A DNA stretch of 64,000 nucleotides from Trichoplax adhaerens. Its lineage: Eukaryota; Placozoa; Uniplacotomia; Trichoplacea; Trichoplacidae. The stretch is from the NCBI RefSeq assembly GCF_000150275.1, contig NW_002060947.1, positions 2,655,740 through 2,719,739 of the forward strand. The letters run 5' to 3'. The notes beneath the pieces were generated by a model that saw only the letters and a program-made list of their open reading frames with translations, searched no databases and had not been told where the DNA came from. The translations under genes were made by a program, and so were the position numbers. This document shows positions 41,669 through 55,258 of the stretch, in pieces (position 1 is the first letter of the stretch; the number at the start of each line of letters is the position of its first letter).

Positions 41669-44600
41669 TTATACCTGGAATAAAGTTTGCATAAGAAGAT
41701 GCTTAGATTCGCCACATTTATCCAGCTTTTCATTTGGCCTAGGAAAATTTTAGATGCAGTACTCAACAATATATAATACCTAAGTGCTTAAATTTGATAT
41801 AAATATCTTGCCCAAGCACGACATGCAACATTCATAAATTTCTTTGTACAATTATGAAGTAACTAAAATATTCATCTTTACTGATCATTTTATATCAGTT
41901 TGACTACCTTGCTACATATTTCATACTCACTTATTTATAAAAGCTTTCAAAATAGGTATAATTTGCTTAGGAAAGTAGCTTTGTTTCGCAACGTATCGAA
42001 GAGCAATCATTGGCCCATTTAAATCATCTACCACGCATCTAAATTTCTTATCTTCGGACTAGACATAAAATACTGTTTTTAGTATCTTTTAACAACGTGT
42101 TAATAAATTATTAACTGAAAAGTTTCCTAATCTAAGAAAATGAACTATTCGCAACGATAGGTAAAATATCTCAACAATTTTATTATATTTATATTACTAT
42201 TTGGTTACACTAAGTACTAATAACCTTTAGTAGTCCCATGTGTATCAACAAAGTAGTGGTAAACTTTTCAGATTCAAAGGTGGATGAAATACAGATCGAT
42301 GACAACAGCATATCTAAACCGTTTAAGAATCTCAATGTTACTTCCGTCAAAAGTATAAATCAGGATTATGATTTACATAGCATGTAAGATGTTAATTTAT
42401 TACCGATATTGCGATATATCTCCTTTTGTGAGCGGTCATCTGCGGCACTAAGAGGCCTAGATATCTTAAACATAATTAGTGATGTTATTTTTCTACGTAA
42501 AGTTTAAACCCATTTTCATAGCTTCGTTAGCACAATATCATTCAACTATGTAAAGCCCTACATTTAGAAATTTTCGTACTATTTCTTCGTAATCAGAGAA
42601 GTCCTATAGCGTAAGAGAAGAGTAAATAAAATATTAATCAAAAAATTTCGAAAATTCTATTATTAGACTGACGTGTAATTTCCAAACTAAAAACTTGGTA
42701 CTGTACGTTTAGTTGAAGTACGAATAAAATAGTTAAATTGATTACATTGAGATTCTTTAGCCAGAATTTCTATTAATAAGGGTGTTATAATCCGAATATT
42801 ATGACTCTTAGCTACTTTGTTTCTTTATAGAAAATGATTTTAAATTTATATATCAATAGGAGCTTAGATAGCTCACAAACGAAACTAATTTATAAACTAC
42901 TACGAAATCACTCAGTTTTCAATTCATAAACTAAGTTAAGTAAATCGATACCCAGAAGACACTGTTAACGCGTATTAGGATTAATATAATGGTAAGGATA
43001 GACTAAATTTTTTATTTCGTAAACCAATAGTTTATTTTGATAATTACAGTAAGGAATCTAATAAAATACATTCTTTACATCATAGCAATACGGCAAGATA
43101 AATTTTACCAAGAATTTAATATTGCACAGTTCCTATACATCATCTATACATGCTAATATCGATAACTGGTGATATAGCCAAGACATTGCTTTATGACAAC
43201 CAATTGAGCAGCAGTTACTATAAAGACTAGTGCCACAGTACAATAGCGTGTTTAATTTTAAAAACCTAGTATGTCTATGTTCATAAAGTACGTAATGTAA
43301 TCATTTTATCATTTCAATTTGCAGTAGTACTGCAGACTGTTATGAATTAACCTGGTGTGTATTTAAAGAACGTGGTGATGCATCTGGTGTCACACTCTTT
43401 CCTGTTACATGTAGCTCACTATCTTCAATTAACTTTCCGGTTGTATCATCACCAGGTTCCTCTTCCGCGTCACTTGCATCAGAATCATCTTCTGCTTCAT
43501 CTAGTAATCCTTCATCATCGCTGAGGGAACATAAACTATCTGCAACAACAGATCCCTCTATACAATGTTTCAGTTCTTCTATACCTTTGGATCCGAAGCA
43601 GTTAGCTACAAGAAAAATAACTTTTTACTATAACCAATTGATCAAATAATTCAAAAGGTGATATTGCTTGTTACTAAGTAATTTACCATTTATATCTAAC
43701 TTCTGTAGAGAGGAGCAGTTCTTCAAAGCTGTCGCTAACTTGATAGCAGCATCAGTTTCTATATCATTGGAATCTACTAAAACTTCCTAGCGATAGCAAA
43801 GTGAGTAAAACCATATTAATTCTTCGGAGCATTAATCACTACTATCAGTGTTCATATCTCATACGTAGCAACAAGCACGTAGCCAATTTTTAAGTCGGAA
43901 GATGATTCGAGTAACAGTCAAATGCCTTTGTGCAGCTATTATGGTATGTTACCTGTAAATTCGGGTTATGTTTTTCTATTACGTTAGCAATAGCTATTGC
44001 TCCATCGCTTCCTAGTAGGCAATCTCCGACGTTTAGATACTGCAAGTATGGCCAATTAGCCATTGCCTTTGTAGAAACATTACAATTTCACAATGCATTA
44101 GATATTCAAGTTACGCACCTTGCGACAGTGCTTCTCGCAAAACCAGTTACAAAATAAACTTACTTCAGCCAATGCCTTACTTCCATCTTGACTAAATATA
44201 TTATCATTAAGATTCAATCTCTAGAGTAATTTGATTATTCTAAATATTAGTTCTTCATAAGTTGTTACAGTTTCAGATATCGTGCACTAATAATTAAAGT
44301 ACCGTATTTCCTTACTTTTAGGGATTTATTGCAAGCCAGTGCACAGACTAGCGGCACGATGCCCTCCGATTTAATACCATTTTGAGGCATAGAAACGTCC
44401 TCAAGAGTTCCGATGATCTAATTATATTAAAAGTATTTGGTCATTGTATTTCTTTACAGTACCTTTCTGGCTCAATAGATATGGATTCATTGTACTATAT
44501 TATGTTAGGAGTGTAATACTTTAAAAGCAGACGCCAAGGCTTCAGATCCAGCAATTTCCAGTCTGTTACGACCACAAATGAATGTCTTTAAAGAGAACTT

Positions 44601-46378
44601 ATCACCGCTGTTTTTGTAACATTCACGCAGGGCAGCCGCTAGAATCTAAAATGTGTTTACGACAAAGTATTGTGATACAACAATTTATGCTATTTTTATA
44701 TGTAAGAAATGAACATTCCTGAATTACATTAGTTACCTTGCCACCATTTGGGCCTAAACCATTGTTATTTAACTTCAACGTTTTAATGGTATAACCGGGT
44801 CTGCCAGAAAGCAATGACTTGACAGCATTTATCCCATCAGGACCAAAAGCATTGTCACTTAGGTCTATTTCAACCAATGAGGCCTGAGCAGTAAACACAG
44901 CCTTGCTCAAGCTTTCCTAAACGGTTTAAAATAGGATAAATATTGCAAGAAATCTTTAGTACATGAATTTTAAAGTTTAACTATCTTTAAATACGACCAA
45001 TATGTAAAAGCAATATGATACGTCACCAGTGCTAGGGGTATTTCAGATCGTAATCTACCGGTGAATATATCACTCCAATAGGCTCTCTATTAAGAATATT
45101 TTAAAGCACCATATAAATCAATATCATAGATGATACTTCATATTGCGTTTCGTCGCTATGTACTAGTGTACTATTAAATATAAAGAGCCTAGCCGCTGCT
45201 ACGCGTATGATAAAAGTGTTAACGTTTATACGTGTTAACAGTACTTCCAGTTCCTTGCGATCTTTCAACGCATCAGCTATCACCACAGCAGCTTCGACAC
45301 CGATGGTATTTCCGCTAAGGCGTAGGGCTTGCAAATCTTTGCATTGTTTGATTGCGTTAACAACTTCAGAGGCTTTAGAAGTAAAGGTTAGAATAAGTAA
45401 TTAAAAGCTATGTTAATTTAGCAATCCGACAATTCGCAAAGCGTCTCATCAGCAAAAACGCCTAACATTTTAGTAAAATTATTCAAATACACAATATAAT
45501 AATTTGGGATTTCGTTTATCGTGAAGTATGGGCAGCGAATTATCTCATCATCACTCGTAAATACACGCGTACCTTACTTGTACTCTTACTAATATACGTA
45601 TATACATATTCGCGTGGTCTTTACTTATCCAATTCTTACATTATGTACTCTCATATCAGACATACGTACTGTAATTTGCACACACAATCTCTTTATACTG
45701 TAATATATAATATAGGTAAATAAAACAGATAGACTAGCGCTATGCCTTGGTCATTGGTCAGTTTCATTTATCAGTAATCATACGATAGGGAAAAGTTAAG
45801 AAGGTTCTCGTTAGTGGCATGGTAGAAATACTTTCAACTTTGAGGCTGTTCCACGGACAATTTCGTCTTTAAAAAGAGGTATATCGTCATGTTAAAACAA
45901 TTACACTTAGTGCAGTTTTGTTCCCTATACCACTTGTTTTATTGAGCAATATTAAAGCATTAAGTCAATCTCACATTTTATGTCATAAGAATTAAAAGTA
46001 TTTGTTCGTCCTTGATCTTATTTTTAGGGGCTAACTAGTAAGAAATTGGGGTCACACTTCTAAATTGTAATTAAAATTGAAGGTGTTCCAGATATCGTAG
46101 CATAAAATATCAGTTTACACAAAGTTGTATATAGTTGTAAGCTATCATTAAGGTTAATACCCAGTAATGTTGCATTTCATTGCAACTGTTTGTTAAAGTA
46201 TCTGAGCACTGTAGTATATGTCAACTAAATGTATCTTTTACAGTAAATGCAAATTTGTAGAAACATTACCGTCTTCGCCGTTATTTAGTTTCAAGCCCTT
46301 GTTACTAAAGTCAACTTCATTTAGTTGCTGGACTTTGGTTTTTGACAATAAATTGGTAATATCGGTGAGGTCCGTCAT
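41669..46378 (-). CDS. RANGAP1: Ran GTPase-activating protein 1 (RanGAP1) with SUMO-type C-terminal domain
   Basis: RanGAP1 stimulates GTP hydrolysis by Ran, keeping cytoplasmic Ran in the GDP form. Fifteen exons in phase give 534 residues (human 587): 46378-46270, 45372-45245, 45086-45027, 44916-44737, 44645-44520, 44417-44316, 44220-44164, 44066-43953, 43786-43687, 43605-43352, 42603-42562, 42422-42404, 42340-42225, 42058-41931, 41738-41669. The N-terminal leucine-rich repeats (1 to about 345) include ALRLSGNTIGVEAA, SDIFTGRLRSEIP (arginine finger, about Arg90), VEIDLSDNAFGPDGI and EDVSMPQNGIKSEGI. An acidic stretch follows (LLDEAEDDSDASDAEEE). The C-terminal domain holds LLIHMGLLKSEDK, in which Lys469 sits in the same LKSE context as the human SUMO acceptor, and ends HLLMQTLFQV. 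Exon 12 is a 19-nt microexon (EIYRNI) whose call rests on phase and fit. Its start faces TIPRL. Confidence 0.95.
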
Positions 46379-46982
46379 TACTGCTGTTTTAAATTTCGTT
46401 GCGTTGTTCGCGCTGTAATACACTACTGTATTCGTACTGTACTCCTATGCTTGCTTGACAGTCTGCACTGTTGTGGCAAAGTCTTAAAGTTTATGCAAAA
46501 CTATTCCGCATGTCTGCGTTGCGAAAGAAAACGATTTTGCCGCCAGCACCGTACAGGACCTTCACAGTTCACAGTACTAAACTGAGTACAGTACTGTACA
46601 GTGCTATACTGTACTGTAGAGGTAAGAAAAACATACAGTACTGTACTGTACTGTACAGTACTGTACAGTACTGTAGATCCAAAATTTAAGGAAATACTGT
46701 ACTGTACAGTACAGTACTGTATACTGTAGTGTGAACCAGTTCGAATCAAAGTACTGTACGTACAGTACAGTACAGTACAGTACTTTAAGTTAAGGTGCAC
46801 CAAAATCACGATAGTTAAAGGTCCCCAAAAATGTACTGTACTGTACAGGGTCTCTAGATCCTACAGTATATCGTATGGTAAATACTGTAATAATAATAAT
46901 TAATTATAATTAATAAAACTGACAGGCGAGCTTTCTGCACTCTTTATTTACTGTAGCTCTTATTGCGTTCCACAGTAAGTAT
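46379..46982. promoter_or_regulatory. Divergent promoter region, RanGAP1 / TIPRL, with GTACW array
   Basis: 604 bp separate the two opposite ATGs. A dense GTACW array fills about 46416-46870, with its longest runs at 46637-46675 and 46698-46723. Both promoters must lie in or beside it. The overlapping 46471-46689 (+) and 46501-46809 (-) open frames encode only repeat peptides. Array function here is unknown. Confidence 0.7.
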
Positions 46983-49231
46983 ATGGAGCAAAGAAAGATA
47001 AACGTAAGAAAGGATGAGTTTACGTTAGGTCCCTGGAAATTGATATCAACAGAAGGAAGTATACTCAAATCGGCATGTAGTCAACCTGATATTTGCCAAA
47101 ATCAAAGTAAAAAATGTGAATTATGCACGTAAGGAATGAATATCAAACTAATTGTAAAGGTATAATCTCTCAACTTGTTACCGAGCTTCGTCATCCTATG
47201 TTATTCATCACGAATTCTCGCTAGCAACTTCAGTTAGAAGATTGTGGCTTGTTAGCAAGAATATACGCGTATGTTGTACAGTAACAACTAACCGTAGGCA
47301 TGGACACTAGAAAAAAAAGACCTTGTAGTCCATGGCCTACATGCCTGCAGTAGGTAGACATAATTTTAGTATTTTTAGTAATGTACTGTACAGTATGATA
47401 CTGTACTTGTAACTATCCCACATTCATATCTCGCGGGTGTTGCCTCGAAAAGATTAAATTGTTATATTGTATGATAGATTACTAGGTCTTCTTCTACTGT
47501 ATTAGTCTATGAGTGTCAAATTCACAATTTTCGAATCTTAAGACCAATCAACCTTAAATCTGGATGACATTTTAGCATTAGTCACAGCAACTCTAATCCC
47601 CGATATTAGCATTAGTATTTATTTATTAGTCGACCCCGCGCTCGGTATACTTCGGGTATACCAACTGTACAGTACTTATACCTTTTACTAATTTCATATG
47701 TACGTATACGTATGGGCATTGGTACAGCATATATTATATGTAACTCGTTTGTAATTTCGATAGGATATTAGCCGCTATCGACATTCCTCTTCCGGAAATG
47801 CTATTTGCCAATAATTCTCTCAGGTTAGAGCATCGAAACGGTTTTGGAATTGAATTTAATCCGACAGATGCTCTTAAATTAGTTAATAATCAGAAGGAAC
47901 ATATTAAAGTTGCTTACGCTGAAGAATGGCAAAAGAACAGGTTATTTATCGGATTTGGATAACTTTATCTGTATTTGACGTGAGCAAATCAATCAGTGGT
48001 TCGTTTTACAGTATTCTCTTGCTATGATGAGAATCTCTTATGAGCAAATTTCGTCATTTTAGCTATTGTAACCGGTAGTACGGCTTTCAAATTGTCTATG
48101 GAAAGTTGTAATAACGATGATGGCAATAAAAAAAAGATAATTTGAATTTTAATATATTCTATTAAGAGTTTCCAGTGAAGATCCGGTTAATGAAACCGTT
48201 AAAAGGTTTGATTGGACTTACTCTTCAAAGTATAAAGGAACCCTCTTCGGTGATGGAATAAAAGTAAAGGCTGATTATATTATGCGATTAAGTATATTAA
48301 GTAGCTAAAACAATTTAGCAATTGTTAGGGTTTGCGATATTTTCTTTGATGATCGACCCCATCGATAATTTTCACATTGTGATTGGATGTTGCGTTAACT
48401 TTTTATTCATGATGTTCACTACCTGAATAGACTATTAATGCATTATGATTAATTCTTAGGCTTCCTCTACGACTCAGCGAATTGACATAGAAAAATTAAA
48501 AGCCAAAGAGAAAATTTATCATTATAAAAGCATAATGCTATTTGAAGATGAATTAGCAGATAACGGCTGTGCGTGGATGAATGCGAAAGTGGTATAATCT
48601 CAGAATAGTACAATATTAGCCTTATCTTTACTGTTCTATTTATTGATTTGATTTGAAACTACTGTCATTTCCTACACCAAAACTTCTAGCGAGTCATGCC
48701 AGGCTATGTATTTTTCCTATTACGCTTCTTTTTGCGAGTGGATAATGTTCTAGCGCGAGTCTATGACACCAGATTATATCATCAGGTTTGGCTGTCGTGT
48801 TAATGATATCTAATTATAACTTAAATGCAATTTTTAGCAAAATATAAAAATGGAAGAGTGCAAATGCCCGAATACATAACTTGACTTAAGCTTCGAATTG
48901 GAAATATCTACCATACTGATTAATTATTTATGATTAATAGGCGGAAACTAATTATATGCTACGAGAATTCTTAGCCAAGGAATGCAATTTACAACAAGTA
49001 AAGGTATCCAATTCACCTATAAATACGATATATTACATATAACTAATATACGGTAACGTGAGTAATTTATGGGTACCTCTACAGTACTAGCTTTCATTTA
49101 AATCGCTAATTTGTTACTTTCTGCTTCGGTCGTAGGTTCCGTCTCATGTACTTTCAGATCCAGCCGAAATAGATAAATTTTTGACAGTTACTGAAGAGCA
49201 ACTAGAAGTTGTTTCCCTTCCTATACTTTAA
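46983..49231 (+). CDS. TIPRL: TIP41-like protein (TIPRL), PP2A-family phosphatase regulator
   Basis: TIPRL/Tip41 binds catalytic subunits of PP2A, PP4 and PP6 and influences TOR and DNA-damage signalling. Seven exons in phase (46983-47128, 47764-47940, 48176-48263, 48460-48588, 48690-48785, 48941-49003, 49136-49231) give 264 residues (human 272). Family hallmarks: FTLGPWKL near the start, [62 protein letters not shown], the core [12 protein letters not shown], and [20 protein letters not shown] followed by [12 protein letters not shown], then YMLREFL. Intron 1 carries a TACGCGTA palindrome and a GTACW run. Start ATG is the first available and preserves the usual short N-terminus. Nothing appears degenerate. 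Confidence 0.96.
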
Positions 49232-50695
49232 TCCTGTAGATTATCGTTAAATTAATTTGTAATCGATCCTTTTATTCATAGATTATTATAGAAAGGCCAT
49301 CGTGGTAGTTCTCTTAAATTTTGAGCATATAATCTAAACTATGATACTTACTGCATGTCGGCAGACTGTATACTATCGGTATGTTATCATGGAATGCTTT
49401 TAGACCGTATTGCAGTATAACATAAATACTCGTATAGGTATTAGTATAAGTAAAATTGCATAGGTCATCATTCTATTAACAACTAAATGTAAATATACTG
49501 TATATTGCTGATCAAAAAGTCCTACGGTACTGCCTAATAAATTATGGTAAAAATTTTAAAAATCTATTGTGGAGATTCAGGTAATATTTTATTAGTCTGA
49601 CTTAAGATCTAAAGTTGTATGAATATATGATTAATTAATTACAAATCAACTAGGAGATTATATTCTTTTTCACACAATACTAGGAATATGATGTGGATGT
49701 TCAATATTAGCCTGAAGATAACGTAATTCCTTTCAATTGTTTACCTTTCCATTTTCTCTGATTTTGTACCTTACCCTTAGAATAAAGGTTGCGATAAATT
49801 ATTTTAAGTAGCGAGACCCTTAAAACTGATCCGAATTTACCCGAAATTAAAAAAATTACGCGAAATAGTAACGTATGAAGGCGACAATCATAATCATATA
49901 CTGTTTATTTATAAAAATTATTTTAGAGATAGACGAAGTGATTAGATTCTTATCATCGTATGTTATAAAATACAGTGGGATGTAAGATGTCAATATCTGA
50001 TAAAATAGTGATACTGTATATGAAGTACCATATATACAGACACGAGGGTTACGTAATTTAGAAATATAAAAGAAAATAGAATAAACAAGATAAACTTATG
50101 AAAGGTACTATAAATATGACAGGAAATAAATAAATGATCAAACAGATTCCCTGTAACTCGCGTTATAAGCTTTATATTTAAGCTTCCATAGACCATCGTT
50201 ACAGTTCTACAAGTATACTGTCACATCGTCTACGGTAAATTAATTTTGAATCTAGGATTCATCAAATTTGATCTCAGAATTGAAGGTTATGTTTAGCTAA
50301 TTCAAATTTTTGCTACCAATTTTGAAGAGCTCTATTTACCGTAATATAATTTATTATTAGCTTTCAATTAGTTCTTTGTTTGTAATCGAAATTAAAAATG
50401 ATCCTTTTTCACGCGATTACATGCTAACTCTTGAATGTACACCGCTATGGCGAAAAGCTACGTGCATTCCTCACCATTATAAAGAATGTAAATTCATCCT
50501 ACACATTATAATATTATCAATTACCATTATGGATACAAACAAATGCATCGAATTGGTTGATCTTTTAGAGTTTTATGCAGTCCACAGATCAGAATTTATG
50601 AAGTTAATTTTGGGACTGTAAAGAGGTTCAGTTCGACTAATACATTGCAATTGTCCGTGCTCATTGGATATCGCTAAAATATAAAGGCAACGAAT
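49232..50695. other. Convergent gap, TIPRL / Dlish-like gene
   Basis: About 1.46 kb between opposite stop codons. GTACW units are nearly absent. One + strand frame of about 80 codons (50376-50621, opening with TTG; first ATG about 50421) ends in TAA. Its content, such as MDTNKCIELVDLLEFYAVHR, looks somewhat protein-like, but it has no homologue I recognise. A small gene or terminal exon is possible; otherwise the gap is probably two 3' UTRs. Confidence 0.45.
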
Positions 50696-53600
50696 TTAAA
50701 TAGAAGTCACAGGTGGTCTAGCGAAAGAGCGGGGTATAAAGCCCTGCTTATTGCTGGTTGGTGCATAAGCCCAAATCCAACTTTCATCATTTTGATCATC
50801 AAGTTCAGCATAAACAATTTCGCCTCTTCTAACGTCTAAGTCATCGATGGTCCTAGCTTGGTAATCAAAGAGAACTACAAGACGGGTGCCTTGCTGCTTG
50901 ATAACTGTTGAATCCGTACTGAACATAGATTCATTTTCAAAATCTGTTTTTATAGACGAATCATCCTGATTCGAAATTGCCTTGAATGTTTCTAGAGATA
51001 GATGTAGAATACGACAAAAAGTTAAATGCTACTACAAAAGTCAAATATCTTATATCCTTGTCGATAGTACATGAATCAAGTGTCTATAGTGGTGGAAAGT
51101 GCGGTTTATAAGTACTTCTCAATTGATATGTATTCATATTAATCTGTGGTTATATAAAAATACATTCACATAAATACAGTTCTAGTATTAATGCCTGTCC
51201 GCATGATTAAAATAAGAATATATTTTACTAAGCCATTCTGAGAGGAAGTGATAGCGAGCATATGCAGCATTATTTGCTAATCATATGCAGTACGCTTCTG
51301 TATTTTTATCGAATAAGCGTACTCTTACCTTAATCTTATTAGCTATCAATGTTGATAGTCATCTGCGAGTATTGTGAACTAGTTCTATTCGTAATGACAT
51401 TCTCTTTATAAAACAGCTATTAAATACTAACCATCATCAATGGATAAGCTAGACAACGGAACAAATCCTTCTTTCCTATTATCTTTCGCTATCCAAGCCC
51501 AGTTATCATTATCGATATTAAGAACCTTAACCAACTCTCCTTGTTGAATGGAAATATCACAGTCAGTTTCGGCTTGAAAATCTGCAGTTACTAGGATCAG
51601 TCCTTGTGACTTAGGACTTCCATTGTTAGAGTTTGAATTTTTATAATAATTATTATTCTTATTATTTATGTCTGGTACAATGCCATCATCTGGTAGACTA
51701 TAAGATTTATTTCGTAATTCTTGCTGTTGATGAGCACTACCAACGATTGATAGATTATCGCTGGATTCACCATATTCCTGGTAGGAATGATTGGAAATTT
51801 TACTATTACTACTTGATCCTGATCCTGTTGTTGCAATAGGGTAGTTATTGAAATTAGATTGAGACTGTTGGTTATAAATATGAGGAGTCGCAGATGTATT
51901 AGGCTGTGAATTTGATGGTAAAGTACTATTTGGCTGATGATTGAATTGATCATCAGTATGATTGGACAATCTTATTCCGTTGTTTCCAACATCTGATTGT
52001 TGCATTCTGTTGTAACTAGCTCGATTTAGTGCGTGAGTAAATCTTTGCCTGGGACTTTGTGGCCTGAAAACAACACCTTTATCTAATTCTTCACTGCTTT
52101 CTTCCTTAGTAACATTCGGTCTACTACGATCAGGCGACGGTTTTTGTAGATTTAAGTTTAATCTGAAATTTAACTGATTGGCAGGAACACTAGGCTGAAT
52201 ACGGCGATTTTGTGATTCTCGATCGATAGACTTTAAATAGGAAAATGTACGACCAAACGATGATTTCATTTCTTGTTTCTGTAATTATAATTACGGTTAT
52301 TAAAATATCTTAAAATATTCGTTAAAAGAATTGCAACGCTAGCATTTTGTAGCATCGACTGTATTTCTTTGCATCAGGTTGTGAGAGGTTAATATCATGA
52401 TGTTATTTGGATAATATCCTATTTGTATTTTTACGTAATACGAATTTCCTCTAAAAATTTTCATATTTTTTTAGTTCAAGTTATAATAAGAGCAATGAGA
52501 GTAAGATTTCTATAACAAATAATTTGTTGCAAATACTTTCACATGGTATTGAAATAGAATCGACCGACCGAATGGCCTGTTAATTAATACTGAGTTACGA
52601 TATCAGACAAGTATACTAAATGTACAGTTTTTACCAGGATAGTCAGTCTAATAATAAAAAAATTACTAAATTCAGTAAATAAAAACCTAATGAACTACTC
52701 TAATACGTTTACTAGTATATACTGTATGCAACGGTGTTTTTAGTATAATTCAATAAAACTAACAGTGATCACTGAATATGTACAGCGTTACATATTATAC
52801 AAATATGTTAGTAAAAATCGAAATATTTTTTAATATTGCATACCATACGCTGTATGGGGTATACTTTACAGTGTGAGTAATAATCAATAGGAAACTGTAC
52901 TTTTCTCTAATTGATGTAGCTATGAGGAGACATTAGATTTAAATTTATACTTAAACTACCTGATTCTATAGTTTGGGATTATAAAAGTCAAAGGGAGTTA
53001 GATTTAGCTGCAGCATACTAAGCGACGATGTTTGAGCTACCTATACGATCAGTTACCTTGCAAGCATAGAATAACATAATCTATAAGTGACTGCGTGATA
53101 TTTTATTCGTAGGAACAATCTTTTAGTTACAAATAGAGGAGGTAACGTAGGTGGATAGATCTGGAAAGATTTAATCAAGGGGCATAATGGACTTTTGATA
53201 ACGATTCGTATGCGCACACTGTAGTAAATTAGCATGGTTACTTCACATGAGCAAATATGGTACCGTACTATAGCAAAAGAGCGCGGAACAATTTGTAAAA
53301 TTATCTATGTTATTTCAAGATCGAAACTATCATAATGGAACTAACTCTTATAGCGTAATCGCATATTGAATGTTAATCTAACAATAGATACGGTATTTAA
53401 CTAAAATAGATTAAATACTTATAAATCAGCATTTTACTCAACTTTAAACTAGAGTAGATATGACCGAACAAACTACTGTATATACAACAATTAAAAACAA
53501 TTTTAAATATTCAATTTTATTTAACTTATATCATATCCAGAAAATTTTACGTACTTTTCGTGGCTTTTCAATGTTAGGAGATTGCTTTAACGCGCAATAG

Positions 53601-55258
53601 GAATAGGGTACAAATCCTTCACCCCCATGACTAGCTTGTACATATACCCAATCATTATCACGATATAGAAGTGTCACGATATCTCCTCGCTTAACTTCTA
53701 GCTCGTCTTCAACGCAAGGCTGAAAGTCTTGTAGTATCACCATTTTCATCCTAGCAAAATCTTTGCTATCATCATTAGCTGCGCTGCGGCTTATTTCAAT
53801 TGCAAGTAGGCTTTCAAGACTTGAACTTCCAGTAATTCTCGCTGGCATATAGGCAAATGCATTTTGGTTTCTCCCTACAGAAATTTCATATATTATGCGT
53901 AAGTGCCATTCCCTGAATAATCTAATTGAATCTAATGTAAGCCTCGAATGGACTCATAAAAGGTGCAAAGATTTACTCTTAAAGCTGTACTCTTGATCAA
54001 AAATACTGTTTCAGATTATATAAGAATTAGAATATCAATTAATAAGAAATTGTAGCTGGTAGTGAGAGCCAAAATTTGAATTATATGGTACGCTGTATAT
54101 CGATCATTTGCTAGTTTGTCAAGCGATAAATACTGTTATTATGTTTCTACTTAGCTAGGATAAGAAGAACTCTTAATTGATCGATTTGAAATATTTTTTG
54201 TACTTTATCTTTTAAGTTATGAATAGTTGATGGAAAGTAAACCGAGAAACAATAGACCATTTTAAAACAAAGATGCAATCACGATAATTACAGAAAATAG
54301 TTCAAGTTTCTTGTTGAGGAGAATCATACTATACATGTAGAACTATTAACGGGTATTATAACAGCCATTATTAGTAGCACTATCACTAGTCGCATAGACG
54401 TTTTTATGTACTTGTTTTGATGCAGTAACAACATGATTTAACTTGCTACAGTTAAACCATCTTTGAACCTAGAGAAATTCTTGGTACCTAGAACTAAGTC
54501 AGCATAATATTAAATAATCAAATATAAAGGATGAATCCTTAGATTATAAAAAGTTTTACACTCTTTGTAGGCTAAAATTAAACAATTAAGTGATTGTAAT
54601 CATTAGTTATGATAATTTTGATGTAAGCGAAATTGCTTTCACATAAACTTGACCGCGTTAATAAAACACTAACATAAAACAGCAATAAATTCAAGAGGAT
54701 GGATCTTAGATCCGTATCATTATGAAGTAAAATAGATAGAGTACTGAATTTTGTCTTGTTCTCCTTTGTTAATAATATTTGGCATCATGAAATTCTTAAT
54801 GTTAGTGCTGTTACATTACTCCGAAATTAAATCATCTCCTCCCTTTTTTTCATGTTAATTTATTTAAGTAGGCTTTAAGGCATGTGTTATGTATAGAAAA
54901 CTGAAATCAGTTATTTGTAATTAAATATGATTTAGATAGGATTGAGACCGTGATTTTTAGCATCAGTACTGTAGTAAATCAATCGAAAAGGCATACCATT
55001 CTTTTATATATAATATTGACAACTAGTGAAATCATGTCGATAACAATAAATTGATTGCTATAACGGTAGGCAACTTATTCTTATCAAGCAGATTTCACGC
55101 TAGATGTCAAAGATCACGATTATCATAGTTACCTTGATTATCATAGCTATGGAATTGATATAGTAGATCATCTAACTAAGTTATAGAATCGAGTCCTATA
55201 GATTTCAAAACTTACCTTTTTTACTTTTAGAAAGTCTAATCGGGCATAAGAACGCCAT
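50696..55258 (-). CDS. Dlish: Three-SH3 adaptor, Dlish/Vamana-like
   Basis: Drosophila Dlish (Vamana) is a three-SH3 adaptor that joins the Fat cytoplasmic region, the palmitoyltransferase Approximated and the myosin Dachs in Fat/Hippo growth control. Four exons in phase (55258-55216, 53874-53555, 52278-51432, 50991-50696) give 501 residues. The N-terminus MAFLCPIRLSKSKK matches the Dlish start, including a cysteine suited to acylation. ARITGSSSLESL precedes SH3-1 (about 58-108: DELEVKRGDIVTLLYRDNDW, GFVPYSYC). A long Ser/Asn/Gln-rich linker (about 122-340) follows, then SH3-2 (about 345-400: ADFQAETDCDISIQQGELV, NWAWI, EGFVPLSSL). SH3-3 (about 436-492) has LFDYQARTIDDLDVRRGEIV, WIWAYAP and QGFIPRSFARPP. 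Conserved ends plus SH3 order support orthology rather than a generic SH3 protein. The Fat-pathway role is inferred from the family. Intron 1 is 1.3 kb. Confidence 0.88.

Noticed and set aside
46471-46809. Opposite open frames between RanGAP1 and TIPRL
   Set aside because: Both translate the GTACW array; peptides are repeats of V, Q, Y, C, T, L and S.
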